Source: Umbelopsis isabellina (taxonomy: Eukaryota > Mucoromycota > Umbelopsidomycetes > Umbelopsidales > Umbelopsidaceae). From it: a stretch of DNA of 64,000 nt. Positions 49,077 through 64,000 of the stretch are shown here, piece by piece. A program made the position numbers and the translations under genes. The notes under the pieces were generated by a model. The model was given only the letters and a program-made list of their open reading frames with translations. It had not been told where the DNA came from and made no database searches. Positions within the stretch are counted from its first letter, which is position 1. Every line of letters starts with the position of its first letter. The DNA is taken from NCBI GenBank assembly GCA_016758905.1, contig JAEPQZ010000004.1, positions 930,001 to 994,000 on the forward strand, written 5' to 3'.

Positions 49077-50785
49077 TTATATGCAATACTCTCGTCTTGT
49101 TTTTCAGCCATCATTGCGACAATGGCAGCACCTACTATCCTTGAATGTTTCACTATTCCAACAGATAACTTTGCAGCAATGTCATCAGGTAAGAACTTTT
49201 TCAATGTTTTGCAGACTCGAGGATGAAAGGACGGATAGTCCTCATAAATATCGCCGCTGATGGCTTTAAAAATGTTGTTGATTAGACAGGGACATGCTTA
49301 ATACACAAAGAGTGGTGTGTTAGAAACTTACATATAGCAAATCCTGGGCTTTGTGAATCCATTCCTATGCCATGTTCCACCATATATTGTACGACACTAG
49401 CTGTAGACGCTCCTACTAATTTTGTTGCTCGGTCGCTTATTATCTCACACACCTTTCGTACCATTTCACGGTCAGCCATAGTGGACTTGCCAACTTTGAG
49501 CATATTCTTCAAAATAACTCCGGTACCATCTAATGTCTCAGGGTCGTCGTTCTCACATACGTACATATAACTTGTGTCGAAGCTATATGGTATGTTGAGC
49601 ACCTCTGAGCTATTTCCGCCGAATAGTTGTTCGTTATCAATGAGGTGGATGAGTACAATTCGCACCAGCTCGCCCAAGTATATGCCAGTGGTCATTTTCT
49701 CAAAAATATGAACATTGGGATTATTTGATTCTCGGTCAAGCTTTCGGTCAAACCAGGTCGATGGCATATGCCTATTCTTGGACCCAAAGTTGCACCATTC
49801 GGTGTTTATAATCATGTCATTGCCGTTGACCGTATATGCGGGATGGGCTGCATTTTGTAATTTGTGAATATTTTCCATTTTTTCATAATATGCACAGTTG
49901 GTTCCGGCGCTATGAACGATGCCCAGCTTAGTACTGGGATGCTGATAAGCATGCGCAAGTAGAGTGCACACAGTATCTAGAATAGTGGGTCAGATTAAAT
50001 CCATTAACTGCATGTTAAGTGAAACAAACAGGTATTACCATTTGCAATGGCAACGACTCTAACACAGAGTCCTTTTCTTTGGAATCGAATGTGGATTAAA
50101 TCCACAATATCACAGCCTACACCATTAGCATAATCAAAGCCATGGCCCAGAGCTAATATGTAACCTTGATTGAGTGCTGTCTGCTCGACAGCAAAGCCAA
50201 AGCTAATGGCCATAGGGTATACAAACAAATCTTGAGAGCCAACTCTGATCAAAAAGTCAGACACACAATCAGCAATGTAATCTATCAGATCGGCAATATC
50301 TTCGCCAGTAGCAAGCTCGCCAGGAATCTTATATTGGTACTGATTAATAGCCAATTTGCCACCTTGGCCCTTGAGCTTGACTTGACAGACATAGATATCC
50401 ATACCACTGATTTCCAGAGCCAAGTAAACTCCTTCTTCTTGTCCAGTGGGGTAACCTGTTTAAAACATGGAGTAAGAATATCAATTGAATGTCTGGATTT
50501 TCAGGGGTTCCAAAAACTCTTTCCAAACTCATTACCTGTAACGAATGAAGGAATCATTTTGAGATCAGGGGCATCATCTTCGAGAAGTCCCACCTGCATC
50601 TCTTCCTTTATTCGCGCGATGAGTGTTGCCAGTTGTGCGTCGGAAACATGAAATTTTTTGTAAATATCAGCCAAGGCTTCTGTTTGTGTAGAAGAAGCAT
50701 AGGCTAAATCGATACCACTTGACGACTGCATTCGTGCCTGATTTCTGGAGGGAAAGTGCTTCGCTGTATTCTCCGCAGCGAGCAT
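49077..50785 (-). CDS. divergent hexokinase-like protein, probably non-catalytic
   Basis: Four exons encode about 500 residues with the hexokinase layout: YPTGQEEGVYLALEISGMDI, IPGELATGEDIADLIDYIAD, QTALNQGYILALGHGFDY, VAIANDTVCTLLAHAY, GIVHSAGTNCAYYEKMENIH, INTEWCNFG, HIFEKMTTGIYLGELVRIVL and a C-terminal SIVGAAIVAMMAEK-like helix. Key motifs are altered. The phosphate-1 motif LDLGGTN of active hexokinases is LEISGMD here. The sugar-binding SFPxxQ is SFGFAVEQ, and WTKGF is ALGHGF. The NDT aspartate, GTN and NTE residues remain. So it is a real hexokinase-fold gene without breaks but probably weak or inactive as a kinase, possibly a regulator or sensor. The acceptor before the last exon is AAAG|CC, the only one in frame. 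Confidence 0.82.
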
Positions 50786-51839
50786 CGGTCAGTGGTCTTC
50801 TGAGAATAAAAGGCTTTTGGAGAGAAAAAAAGAGATGGTTGCGGATATAGTGTTTGCGGGGTACCACATGCGAGACGTGTATCACCTGGCTTTCGACGCT
50901 ATGTGTAACCCATGTTTGTGGAAAGAAAATACCATAATTTTCTATGACTGGGGAAACACAAAACTTTCCCCAGACTACTTATTAGGTTATGGGAATCCGC
51001 TGGAAACGCTGGAGGACTCCTAGACCACGTTATGCTCATGTGGGTAAGTCAAAATTCTTTAGCCCTTGCTTCCTTTCGGGTAGATTGTGCAAAGAAAGTC
51101 TAACACCTCAGCAATCTATACTATCGTACATGAATACAATTGATATTTGGGAAATGAGTTGTCAAGGATCTAAGCAAAATCAATATTCGATAATTGATAA
51201 CACCGAGTGTAGGGAAGTTCATCACAAGCCAAGCCAAAAAAGGCGTTACTTCTTCCCATTTTCTGCTGATAATGGGTCAATTAAACTGGAGAGCCTCATC
51301 GCCAATTTAGTTGTGTGGTGAATGGGAAAGTTTGAGAAGGGAAAGAATTACTGCATGATAACAAACAAATAGCCCAACTTCTTTTACCAACAGACTAGAT
51401 CGGCCATCGATAGCGCCGGTGTCTTAAAAAGCAATTGCGCGGACCTATATGGCATGCGCTATTGTCCTCTTCAGTAACTTGCGACCACTAATATGAATCA
51501 ATGACCAGGAATGAGAGTCATTAAGAACCTCACAGGAATCGGACAAGTCCACTACTTGACTTGCTTACACTATGAGTTGCTGAGATCTGTTATCCTATCG
51601 CCACTATGGCAGCTTAACAAGTGCTGTCGTAGCCATGCGTAATCAACTTAATCAGGTAGTACATCCCATGCCCCTCAACAATTTGCCGTACTTTTGATGT
51701 GATTGATATGATTGATATGAAAATTTATTTACATGATTATGGTTTTTTATAGAATGTACGATTATCGAATTACAGAGACTGCAAAGGCAGACAGGTATGT
51801 GGTAGAAAACGGGATCAAATAATGAGAAGTAAAACGACT
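50786..51839. other. about 1 kb without a recognisable gene
   Basis: Between the hexokinase-like start and the ESA1 stop. Short frames on the plus strand (for example 50817-51023) have ATG starts but no family similarity and no clear splice joins. It is best read as the promoter of the hexokinase-like gene plus the 3' flank of ESA1. Confidence 0.45.
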
Positions 51840-55873
<4,034 letters not shown>

Positions 55874-56245
55874 ATGGATCCTGGCTATAAGTTGTTGCAA
55901 AAGCTCAAGCAAGTCCCTAACTTGGTCAACGAGGACCCTTCAATTATCACTCCGGTATGTATCCCACGATATTTTTGACTATATGAGTGTTGTATCTAGC
56001 TTATATTAACTTGCTGCTCTTCCATTCAGACCAATACCTCATTTATGGACATGCCGTGGTCAGATTTCTCCAAGCTTTTGGCTCAACAAAATAGAAGATC
56101 TTCTTCCTCTACATCAAGTAATGCCTCAAGTAATGAAGTTTCCAGTGAAGAGTATGATGAGCAAGACATCAACGATGACACCCTAGGAAACTGGGATGCT
56201 CAAACTGGTTACCAAGAAGGAGGCAAAATCGTTCGTCAACACTAG
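55874..56245 (+). CDS. small serine-rich acidic protein, hypothetical
   Basis: Two exons joined by a GT-AG intron encode about 94 residues. I do not recognise the family. Exon 1 begins MDPGYKLLQKLKQVPNLVNE. Exon 2 has MPWSDFSKLLAQQNRRSSSS, a serine/asparagine run, an acidic stretch SSEEYDEQDINDDTLGNWDA and the end GYQEGGKIVRQH. No membrane segment or signal peptide. A clear TATA box about 80 bp upstream, a CA/CT-rich leader and a long gene-poor upstream region suggest a strongly, perhaps inducibly, expressed gene. It is in tandem with BUB1 but unlikely to be related in function. Confidence 0.6.
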
Positions 56246-56588
56246 AAGATTCATGTCTTTCTTTTGTTTATCCTCTTTCATCAATTCTTTTCATTTGCAT
56301 TTTTTTGCTGTTTCCTTTTGTTCTTAAATGTAATTCTGCTATCATAATATCTCCATAGTAATTCATCACATAAGATGGATGCCAATCAATCAAAGCAATT
56401 TCCTTTTCCCCCTCATCGTATCCTAAACCAATAATTCTCTTTTAGCAAAACTCTTGAGTGATATGATACTCAATGACGAGAGATGTGAGGGATTTTGTCA
56501 TAAGCGCTATTGATAGAAAGATTTGCTGGCATATCTTTTTTTCTTTACACCGCTTATCACGAAAGAACTAGCTAGACCGCCCTCTCAG
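56246..56588. other. intergenic, promoter of BUB1
   Basis: 343 bp, T-rich in its left half (3' flank of the small protein). Nothing further recognised. Confidence 0.4.
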
Positions 56589-58939
56589 ATGACTACCACC
56601 AATGTTACAACCACCATCATCATCCCGCATAAGATTTCAAACACCATAGATGTTGCTCAGTACTTGGACCGAATGGATGACCCGATCACGCACTATGATA
56701 ACGAAATTCGGCGTATCTTAAAATATCATAGTTCTGAAGATGTTAGACACTTGGATACGCAACTCTTATCAGTATTGAAAGCGGCTATCTTTTATATTCA
56801 GAAGCAGGAACGATATCGAAATGACCCTCGTTATCTTAGAATATGGCTCATGTATGCCGCCTATTACGATGACCCCATGCATGTATACTCATTTCTCGCA
56901 CGCATCAGCATCGGCACTTATTTGGGCGCCTTTTATGAAACCGTTGCCGACTATTTGGAAAAGTGTAATAGGTAGAACATCTTCTGTGTGATTGACTGGA
57001 CTACCAATGGGTAATTTGGCTTTCTTCTAGATGCTTAGAAGCCTTGACTGTATTGAGTGTTGGAGTACTTTTACATGCCGAACCGCAAAAACGTTTGAAG
57101 CAAAAAAAGCTTGCTTGTCAAGCAAAGCATGCTTCGGTCATAGGACCAAAGCTTTCAGATGAGCTTCATGCAAACAGTATGTCTACGCAGCCTAAACATA
57201 ATAGCCATAATCGTTTGTTTACCTGGGATGAATGGGCTTCTGAATCTTCTGAACAAATACTCAGGCAATATCAGTTAATCATGGGTGTAAGTGCTGGCGT
57301 TGAATTGAGCCACGTGTAGTAACCCGCGGAAAGTGAATCCTTTTTTGAGTAGGCTCCAGCCTCAGATAACCATCGGGAAAAGGGTCATGAGTGGTGGGAT
57401 GCAGTTGCTTGGCCAAAAGCCTCCACGCCGAAAAAGTCTGTGTATTTGAAAAGTTCAAGTGGCAATCATATTTCATTTGAAGAGAGTCGAGCAAAGAAAG
57501 TCGGTTACCTGGATCAAAATTTTAGTCAGGGCAAGACAGCTGTCAAACAAACCGTCTTGACAAGTCTGCATCAAGGAAGGGACATCCATAAAAGTTCCCG
57601 AGGGCTCGAGCGATTTAGATCATCACCCAATGAAACGTCTAGAATAGCAAGTGCTCAAGCTGCTGACATGAACTGTGACAGTCTCCAAAGAATCATAGGC
57701 GCTTTGTCTCCCCTTGGCAGTCACCGTGAAAGAAACCTCTGCACAGCTCACAAATGTGAACAAACAAATACCTTGAAAGGGCAGAACCCGCAAAAAGTGG
57801 AAGCCTCTACCAGAAACCTACTTAGTGATGCAGTCGTCATGGATAACGAATTCTTCAGAAGAATGGCTGCTGCAGCAAAGGATCTGCTTTACCAAGATCA
57901 GAATTATATCAATCGAACCTCGGAGGCAATGCCCTTGAAGAGCAAATTCAGACTGATACATAGTTTCAGAGCATTTCATAAATTCATGTTAAAACTATCA
58001 CCATATAGCTTGTCAGTAACAGCGTTCATAGCACAAGGAGGGAATGCCAAAGTGTTCATGGCCACCGATATGGACGGCTCTGTGCATGGCATGAAGATAG
58101 AGTCGCCACCGAGCGCTTATGAATACTGCATCATTAAAAGTTTGCGTACCGCTCTGGGATCAGTAGCGTCTTCGTATATAGTTCAACCAGTGTCCTTTCA
58201 TCATTATAAAGACGCAGGCTGTCTGCTGATGGAATATTGCTCTCAGGGAACATTGCTGAATGCCGTAAACCTTATCCGCAAGGCTAAAATGGATAACCAA
58301 TCGACCACTGGCATGGATGAAACGCTTGCCATGTTTCTTACGATGAGATTGCTACAGATTGTCATTGCTTTGCATCAGCATGGGTTTGTGCATGGAGACC
58401 TCAAGGCGGATAATGTGATGGTCAACTTCGAAGTCGTTAACGAGAACATCGCTACCAGTAGCTCAATGTCGACTAAATATGTTGGGAAGGATGATGCTTA
58501 CTGGTCGTTGAAGCATATAAAGCTCATTGACTTTGGCAAAGCCATTGACACAAATCTATTTCCAAAGGGCCAAAGATTTCTCAAATGCTGGCAGACTAAT
58601 AAACACGACGATGCACCGCAAGTTCATGCTAACAAAGAGTGGGAACCTTGGATTGTTGACTACTGGGGAATGGCCAAAACTGTTCACTGTTTGTTATTTG
58701 GACTAGACATGCAAGTATCTCAAAAGTGTGGCCATTATAACATTTGCCAACGGCCGAAACGTTGGTGGGACGAGGGCTTTTGGAACAAATTCTTTCGCGT
58801 TCTACTAAATCCCGGTGTGGATCTACCTATCACCAATGTACTGATTGCATTTCAAGATGAACTGAAAACCATATTGACAGATCGAGAGAACAAAAACAGG
58901 CTTAGACACTCGGTGTTGCAATTGCAACAGCTGTTATAA
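56589..58939 (+). CDS. BUB1: spindle-checkpoint kinase Bub1
   Basis: Kinetochore kinase that phosphorylates histone H2A and recruits shugoshin and checkpoint partners. The N-terminal Mad3/Bub1 homology region has DDPITHYDNEIRRILKYHSS, LRIWLMYAAYYDDPMHVYSF and ARISIGTYLGAFYETVADYL. A middle part of about 350 residues carries SFEESRAKKVGYL, reminiscent of the GLEBS motif. The kinase domain reads AFIAQGGNAKVFMATDMDGS, HGMKIESPPSAYEYCIIKSL, FVHGDLKADNVMV (catalytic loop) and IKLIDFGKAIDTNLFPKGQR, then EWEPWIVDYWGMAKTVHCLL. ATP-binding lysine and DFG are intact. Four exons; about 750 residues. The first exon starts at the ATG at 56589 (MTTTNVTTTIIIPHKISNT). I see no KEN box in the N-terminal part, so it looks Bub1-like rather than a Mad3/BubR1 hybrid. 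Confidence 0.9.
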
Positions 58940-58992
58940 GCATTTCTCTTATATTACACAAGAACAGGGAATATACATTATATAGGGGATCT

Positions 58993-60975
58993 CTACGCTC
59001 GTATCTGGAATTTTCCAGCCTTTGTAACACTTCTGACACCCTTGTACGGCTTGTAGCCTTCTCGGTACAGCCGTAATGTATCCACTTTGAGACCCGACAC
59101 CGCAAACATACTGATCTGGAATTGTAGGCTGATGGTAGTGCCTGTATCATGTGTTGCAGAGCTGTAAAGATAAGTTGATTAGAAAATTGACATGGCTGTA
59201 ATATTATATATCAATTTGAAATGCTAGTACCTGCTGCTGTATGTGCCAGAAAGCATAGGAGTGCGATCACGTATTTGTATCTTTGAGATTTCCCATTTGA
59301 TTGACTGAAATAAAAATGAGGGTTATAGATCGCTACGAGCCATGGCCAATGCATCTACCCTTTCTGGATTGTCTCTCACCTTAGTTACTGGGTCGTACAT
59401 ATATTGACCAACATTGCATGTGGCATTGACAGTAGTGGCGCTCTTGGTCATTGGAATAGTCACGATGACTTTTTCTATAGGTTTGCCGTCGGTAGAACGG
59501 GGATTGATGGAAATATCAAATTTCCCTTTACAAACGCATTAGTCATGAGCATGCTAAATATCCATTGAATGACAGTGCTGTTTACCTCCATTGCCTGTAT
59601 TGTGAAATTGAGGCTTGACTTGCAGTGGCAGGATTTGTTGCCCTGGAAGATTTACACTAAGCAAACACAATTGATGAGTTCATTATTGAAGCAAGGACAA
59701 CTGATCTTATGAGTTGAGAGACATACCGGTAACTCATTAAACTGAAGTGACCATCCGGAGGCACGAATGAAAGGATTTTATCACTCTCCCACTTTTGATA
59801 CCTCACACACGGATGAAACGAAACATCATCCAAGATTCTATGATTGATGAAATTGAGGCCCAAGTCTGGCATACCTTTTGGTAATGCCGGAAAGAACCAG
59901 ATCAGCGCCTAATCTCACATCCACTACGATACATGATTGTCATTTACTTACCAGACAGCCGGCAGTTGACATTAACATTACCATGTGCTTCGCACGAAAC
60001 AATGGCTCCATTGCTGAAAGATTGTTCATGTTAATCAGACGGTCACATCGCAAAGTTTCTTATACTTGCCCAAACTTACGCTTCAATCGTCGCATCAATT
60101 TCCTCAATAATGTCAAAGTAGATCTCATTCTGTGCGTACTTTACTCCTGCCTTCCTCCAAGGTATGCTGGACATGGCCGTTTGTGGAAGTTTTTGTGCAA
60201 CTCTATTGAACGAATACACTATGGTCAGCACGATGGCTAAAGTGTAAACTCATATGATGTGCACCAACCCTGAAGCAGCCGCGACCGTGTTCATCACTTT
60301 GTTCATGATAGTTGGTGGGTAGATAATTTGTTTGAGTGCATTAGGCTCAGTTGTGAGCGGGTATCCATAGTCCATCACCTCTTCCAGCAGCTGTCAAAGT
60401 TTCAGCATAGACGCAAGCACTCGCCATCTTTTACAATCCTTACTGTACCTGATACACGGTAACAAAGTTGTCGCGAATAGAAGCTTCTGACACGTCTCCA
60501 AGGTAATCCACCAGAATATCAATAATACGATGTATCATTTCAAACACCAACAATGGATCGACTAGAGGGAACATGTATGAGTAGAGAAACTTTAGCGCAC
60601 AATGAGGCTGAAAGCCAACTCACCTTCTTTGTCGACAGGGCATAGCCACACCAGACCATCTCGAAGTACATGCAACAACAGGTATTTGGAGGTCTCGATA
60701 ATGGGAGGCACATCTTCCTTAGTGAAAGTAGCATCCTTTGAGTTCTTCTCGCTAGTTGAACCGGTAACGGTGGTTGGACCGGAAGCTAGGAACTTTGCAC
60801 TTTCGTCGCTAAAGATATCAACGATTTGCCTCGAGATAATGCTTCGCCAATGCTTTTCTATAATGATTTTTCTGTTTCAAATGTTAAGACTACACTGGTA
60901 CTGACACAGACTCTAACCATTCAAAAAACGTTCTTTACCCTTGACCATTAACGACAAAGAGTGAGTTGATCATCT
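58993..60975 (-). CDS. APM3: AP-3 adaptor complex mu subunit
   Basis: Medium subunit of the clathrin-independent AP-3 adaptor for Golgi/endosome-to-vacuole transport. The N-terminal longin-like part begins MINSLFVVNGQG. It continues with IIIEKHWRSIISRQIVDIF, YLLLHVLRDGLVWLCPVDKE, FEMIHRIIDILVDYLGDVSE and NVTVYQLLEEVMDYGYPLTT-type segments. The cargo-binding mu homology domain has MPDLGLNFINHRILDDVSFH, PCVRYQKWESDKILSFVPPD and GHFSLMSYR, which fit AP-3 mu rather than AP-1 or AP-2. The end YKPYKGVRSVTKAGKFQIRA matches the AP-3 mu C-terminus. About ten exons, roughly 420 residues. Its stop codon is only 53 bp from the BUB1 stop. Confidence 0.92.
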
Positions 60976-62600
60976 CGAGAGTGGTTGTTGGCACGTAATG
61001 ACTTAGCTGAGCTCGAACACTTGTCCGGCGCTGGTGAAAGAGGTCCTCACCGTATCGAAACACTTGATTGTTTCGATACAGGATCGCCATTTTTCCTGTT
61101 TGTAATACCCCGCGTTGGTCGTGTTCAATTAAAAAAATAAAATGATCTATGCTATGCAAACATATGTATCATGAGATCAGCTACAAGCCTCCATTTAGAT
61201 TGGTTACCACTCTCGAGTTCCCATTTTCAAGCCTAAATTCTTGTATGTTACTTGACTAATTCGCTTAACGCAGATAAAAAAAACTGGACAAGTGTCTTGA
61301 GCGAGTATGATTGTAAACCGGGGGATCATACGAAGGCAAAGGGACGTTGAGAATTCCTTAAATCAAGATCCTCGTTAAAGGCCACTAATTTTAAGGACTG
61401 AGAAATGCTCATTTTGCCCGAAACCACATGTGTAAGCTGAACTCGTGCGAAAGGGTGGTGAAGGGCCGCCGTGGACTTGTTGCTCGGTGCCTGCGTACCC
61501 AATATGGGAAAAATTGCAAGTATAAATGAGTGGGGCCAGTTGGCTTTTCTCTTTCCTTCCAGAGCCATAAGCCTTTCCTACCTTTTTGTGTGATTTCCCA
61601 CCTCTAAGCCAGTCTTTATATCAAGCACGTCGAACATAACGAGCCCAACTAAATGATAGCCTTTTACTCCAACATTACCTGCCACTCTGGCAAAGGTCTC
61701 CACTGCTCTATTTGTCACAACAGTGGCCACTCGAAAAGGGATTGTCCTTACCGTCCTAGACAGTGACGGCAGCAGAAGCTCAAGAAAAAGCACACAACGA
61801 TGGCTATGATGCCACTCGTGCGGGGATGAACTGCATAACCCAATATAAATAATTTGTCTACCCCACAGCACAAACACCTTTGTAATACATATTATTCGCG
61901 CCTAAGGCAATGTACATAAATTCTTCCATCACTTAGCAAAAATACTCCTTTTTGTATGTTTATCCATATGATGTATGACAAATGTACTAAAACGTCCATG
62001 ATGATTGCCATACCAAGGTTGAGAGGTTGTGCCCCACGGAAGTTATACAGTGCAAAGCAGTCATCGTCACACTGAAACTCAATACAATTGTGTGGCAAAC
62101 TTTAACTCCTACACAAACAAGGAGCCCAAAGTAGTATGAAGCATCCATTTGCTTGCATGCTACAGTTTATGCACTTGAAAAATGCCTCAGAAATCCAAAA
62201 GTTAACACAGTCTTCTTGAAAAGATTGTAGCTCGACTCATAATGACAGGTTTGAATTATAGGCAAAGATCATTATGCCTTGATTATCTTTAAATCTGCTA
62301 CATCATTAAATCTCTAAATGTTTCTTGTAAGTTACTTTGAGATTTTAATAGAGAGAAGCCTGTGTGCCATAATCTATTCATGAACGTTATGATTTAGTGC
62401 TCAGTGAATGTGCCATAATCGGTCTCCTGCATCGTTTTTGCAAGCCGCTCTGGTAGCATGGAAGGAAAAAGCCAAATCAAATGTGTTGGAAATTGTGACT
62501 TCTTTTTTTTACAAAAAACCTCGACGTTCAATCCGCCTTTTCCTAAAGTGCTTTCCAGTCATTCGCTCTTTCCACTTTGAATGTTTAGCTGGCCCATAGC
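60976..62600. other. 1.6-kb gene-poor stretch with a zinc-knuckle mini-frame
   Basis: Open frames of 70-100 codons occur on the minus strand at 61326-61568, 61578-61877 and 61892-62098 but none resembles a protein I know. On the plus strand, 61653-61766 encodes 37 residues containing CSICHNSGHSKRDCP, a perfect CX2CX4HX4C zinc knuckle. An AP-3 mu promoter and the promoter of the ZZZ3-like gene must lie at the two ends. Confidence 0.45.
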
Positions 62601-64000
62601 ATGTCAATGGAAACGAATGAGGATACGCAAGTGCAGGATGCAGACGCGATAATGCATGAAAATATTACGCCTGTTGCCGCCTCTTCTGGGATGTCAACGT
62701 CCGACAAGAGCGCAAACGCTTTGGCACCGCAGGACGGCAAACAGGCGATTTCACAAATGGAGCAAAAAGCGTTACAGGAAAATGAAGAGTAAGCAAAAAC
62801 TTTCCATGCTCTTATTAAAAAGTGCGAAGTCAAATTTGACATCATTTTAGCTACCAAGCGATTCAAAAGGCGCTGACTATACTACGCTATCAACTCGAAA
62901 AAGCACGCAAGGATGTTAAGGTTTTAGTCCAGATGAAGGAAGAGGCTATTGCTGAGCCAATTGAGTTTGTAAACCGGTTGAAGAGAAAGGTAGACTTTCG
63001 TGTTTCGCGCTAACGACCGTTATGGATTTGATGATCTAACTCGCGGCTGTAGATTAAATTAGAGACACCGCCACTTCAAAAGGTTGTCTGTGTACAAGAA
63101 GTAGACTGGAGTAAATTCCAAGTCCCACCAGAAGGCCGGGTTGCATCTCAGCTTGGTAATTGGATACTATCATTTGCTTTCACGAAGTTTCAAACGTCCA
63201 TTACTTACCTTTACCTGACCACCTTTTACAGCCAAATTGGCGGCGGTGACATCGAGCTCCAGCTCGTTTGATCACAGAGCTGTATTTAAGGTATTTAGTG
63301 GCTGTTTAAGGATATACTTTTTGAACGTCACCAATTCTGATACGCATCTGGCTCATAGAACATTTTGGAAGGGCCGACGCCTAGCATACGCGATAGAGAG
63401 AACAAAGATACGTCTCATGCAAAAATTACAGCTGAATTAGACAGAGCAGCAAATGCTATGGAGAATGTTGGAAGCAATAACGCAACCGCTACGCCTTCTC
63501 GAGCAACTTCGGTATCTGAGATGTCGGATAAAGAGTCTGATGATGAGTCTATGGCTAATACGAAAAGCGGCAAAGGTAGAGGGAAGCGACGAGCATCAGC
63601 TGTGGGGTTGTTTAATCGTCATTTACAAGATCCTCCGTCGCCGACATCGTCCACAACCTCGAATCACCTTTCTGCAGACGAACTAACGCCTAGATCTCTG
63701 TTGCAAAAATCATCGTGGTTATCAGACACGTCTCAGTACGAGAGCCCCAGCAGACATCGCACTGTTTCACCAGAGCTGAGTCACAAGTTGAGGGACAATG
63801 TCGATGATGAGAACAAGCCAGTGACACACAATTTGCCTTGGTCAGATGAAGAGCAGAAAAGATTAGAAGAGTTACTCGTAATATATCCAGACGAACCTGT
63901 GCAGGCTCAGAGGTTCAATAAGATTGCCGCAGCGTTGGGCACCAGAACTGCTCGCCAAGTGGGAAGTCGTGTACAAAAATATTTCATCAAACTGGCAAAG
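62601..64000 (+). CDS. ZZZ3-like Myb-domain protein, N-terminal part (runs off the right edge)
   Basis: Homologue of animal ZZZ3, a histone-binding subunit of the ATAC acetyltransferase complex. Exons 1-4 encode an acidic N-terminus (MSMETNEDTQVQDADAIMHE) and a helical region, YQAIQKALTILRYQLEKARK, with AIAEPIEFVNRLKRK. A short motif KVVCVQEVDWSKF follows. The last visible exon has a long Ser/Asp-rich stretch, then the Myb/SANT domain LPWSDEEQKRLEELLVIYPD, RFNKIAAALGTRTARQVGSR and VQKYFIKLAK, nearly the ZZZ3 signature. The ZZ zinc finger expected downstream is beyond the window. Start at the ATG at 62601. The Myb match is strong; the wider ATAC link is an inference from the family. Confidence 0.85.

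Noticed and set aside
48741-49226. 161-codon plus-strand open frame
   Set aside because: It is antisense to the first exon of SAP18 and the last exon of the hexokinase-like gene, both of which match their families; the frame itself has no similarity.
50166-50651. 161-codon plus-strand open frame
   Set aside because: Antisense to exons 1 and 2 of the hexokinase-like gene.
50817-51321. Two plus-strand open frames of 68 and 110 codons
   Set aside because: No similarity, no sensible splice join, and they occupy the likely promoter of the hexokinase-like gene.

Overview
The window is nuclear DNA of a fungus, most likely an early-diverging (Mucoromycota/Mucorales-type) species. It is AT-rich, with genes on both strands cut by many short GT-AG introns (mostly about 50-80 nt) and short gaps between genes. 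Yeast-type housekeeping genes (LEU2, ILV2, ILV5, CFT1, ESA1, NOC3, APL2, a Cyk3-like protein) sit beside genes that Dikarya usually lack: an adenosylcobalamin-dependent methylmalonyl-CoA mutase, a GPR107-type membrane protein and a ZZZ3-like Myb protein. The taxonomic call is an inference from gene content; no rRNA is present. I see no intact transposon, no retroelement and no CRISPR array.

1-12 kb: the 5' part of methylmalonyl-CoA mutase (-), poly(A) polymerase (-) head to head with U1-70K (+), a TTC39/IML2-like TPR protein (+), mitoribosomal mS23 (-), and the ribosome-assembly factor NOC3 (+). 12-21 kb: a short OXR1-type TLDc protein (-), an unrecognised basic protein (-), uridine phosphorylase (-), adenylate kinase 6/FAP7 (+), 3-isopropylmalate dehydrogenase (-) and an SH3-transglutaminase-like Cyk3 relative (+). 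21-29 kb: a MARVEL-type four-helix membrane protein, a GPR107-like protein, an MCUR1/CCDC90-like mitochondrial protein, then about 3.2 kb of AT-rich DNA whose only clear gene is a tRNA-Ala(AGC).

29-40 kb: acetolactate synthase ILV2 (-) and ketol-acid reductoisomerase ILV5 (+), consecutive enzymes of valine/isoleucine synthesis, are transcribed divergently from a 362-bp region that carries a perfect Gcn4-type site. CFT1/CPSF160 (+) follows. 40-50 kb: a 136-residue protein made only of the TFIIS central domain (-), an EDEM-type GH47 mannosidase with a PA domain (+), an unknown small coiled-coil protein (-), the AP-1 beta adaptin (+), SAP18 with an RGG tail (-) and a degenerate hexokinase-like protein (-). 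51-64 kb: MYST acetyltransferase ESA1 (-), a long gene-poor stretch, a small serine-rich protein (+), BUB1 (+), AP-3 mu (-), another gene-poor stretch and the start of a ZZZ3-like gene (+).

Most likely to repay a second look are the free-standing TFIIS core-domain protein, the hexokinase-like protein with a lost phosphate-binding motif, the PAP1/U1-70K and ILV2/ILV5 divergent pairs, and the B12-dependent mutase. Exon models were made by eye from splice signals and family similarity, so individual boundaries may be off.
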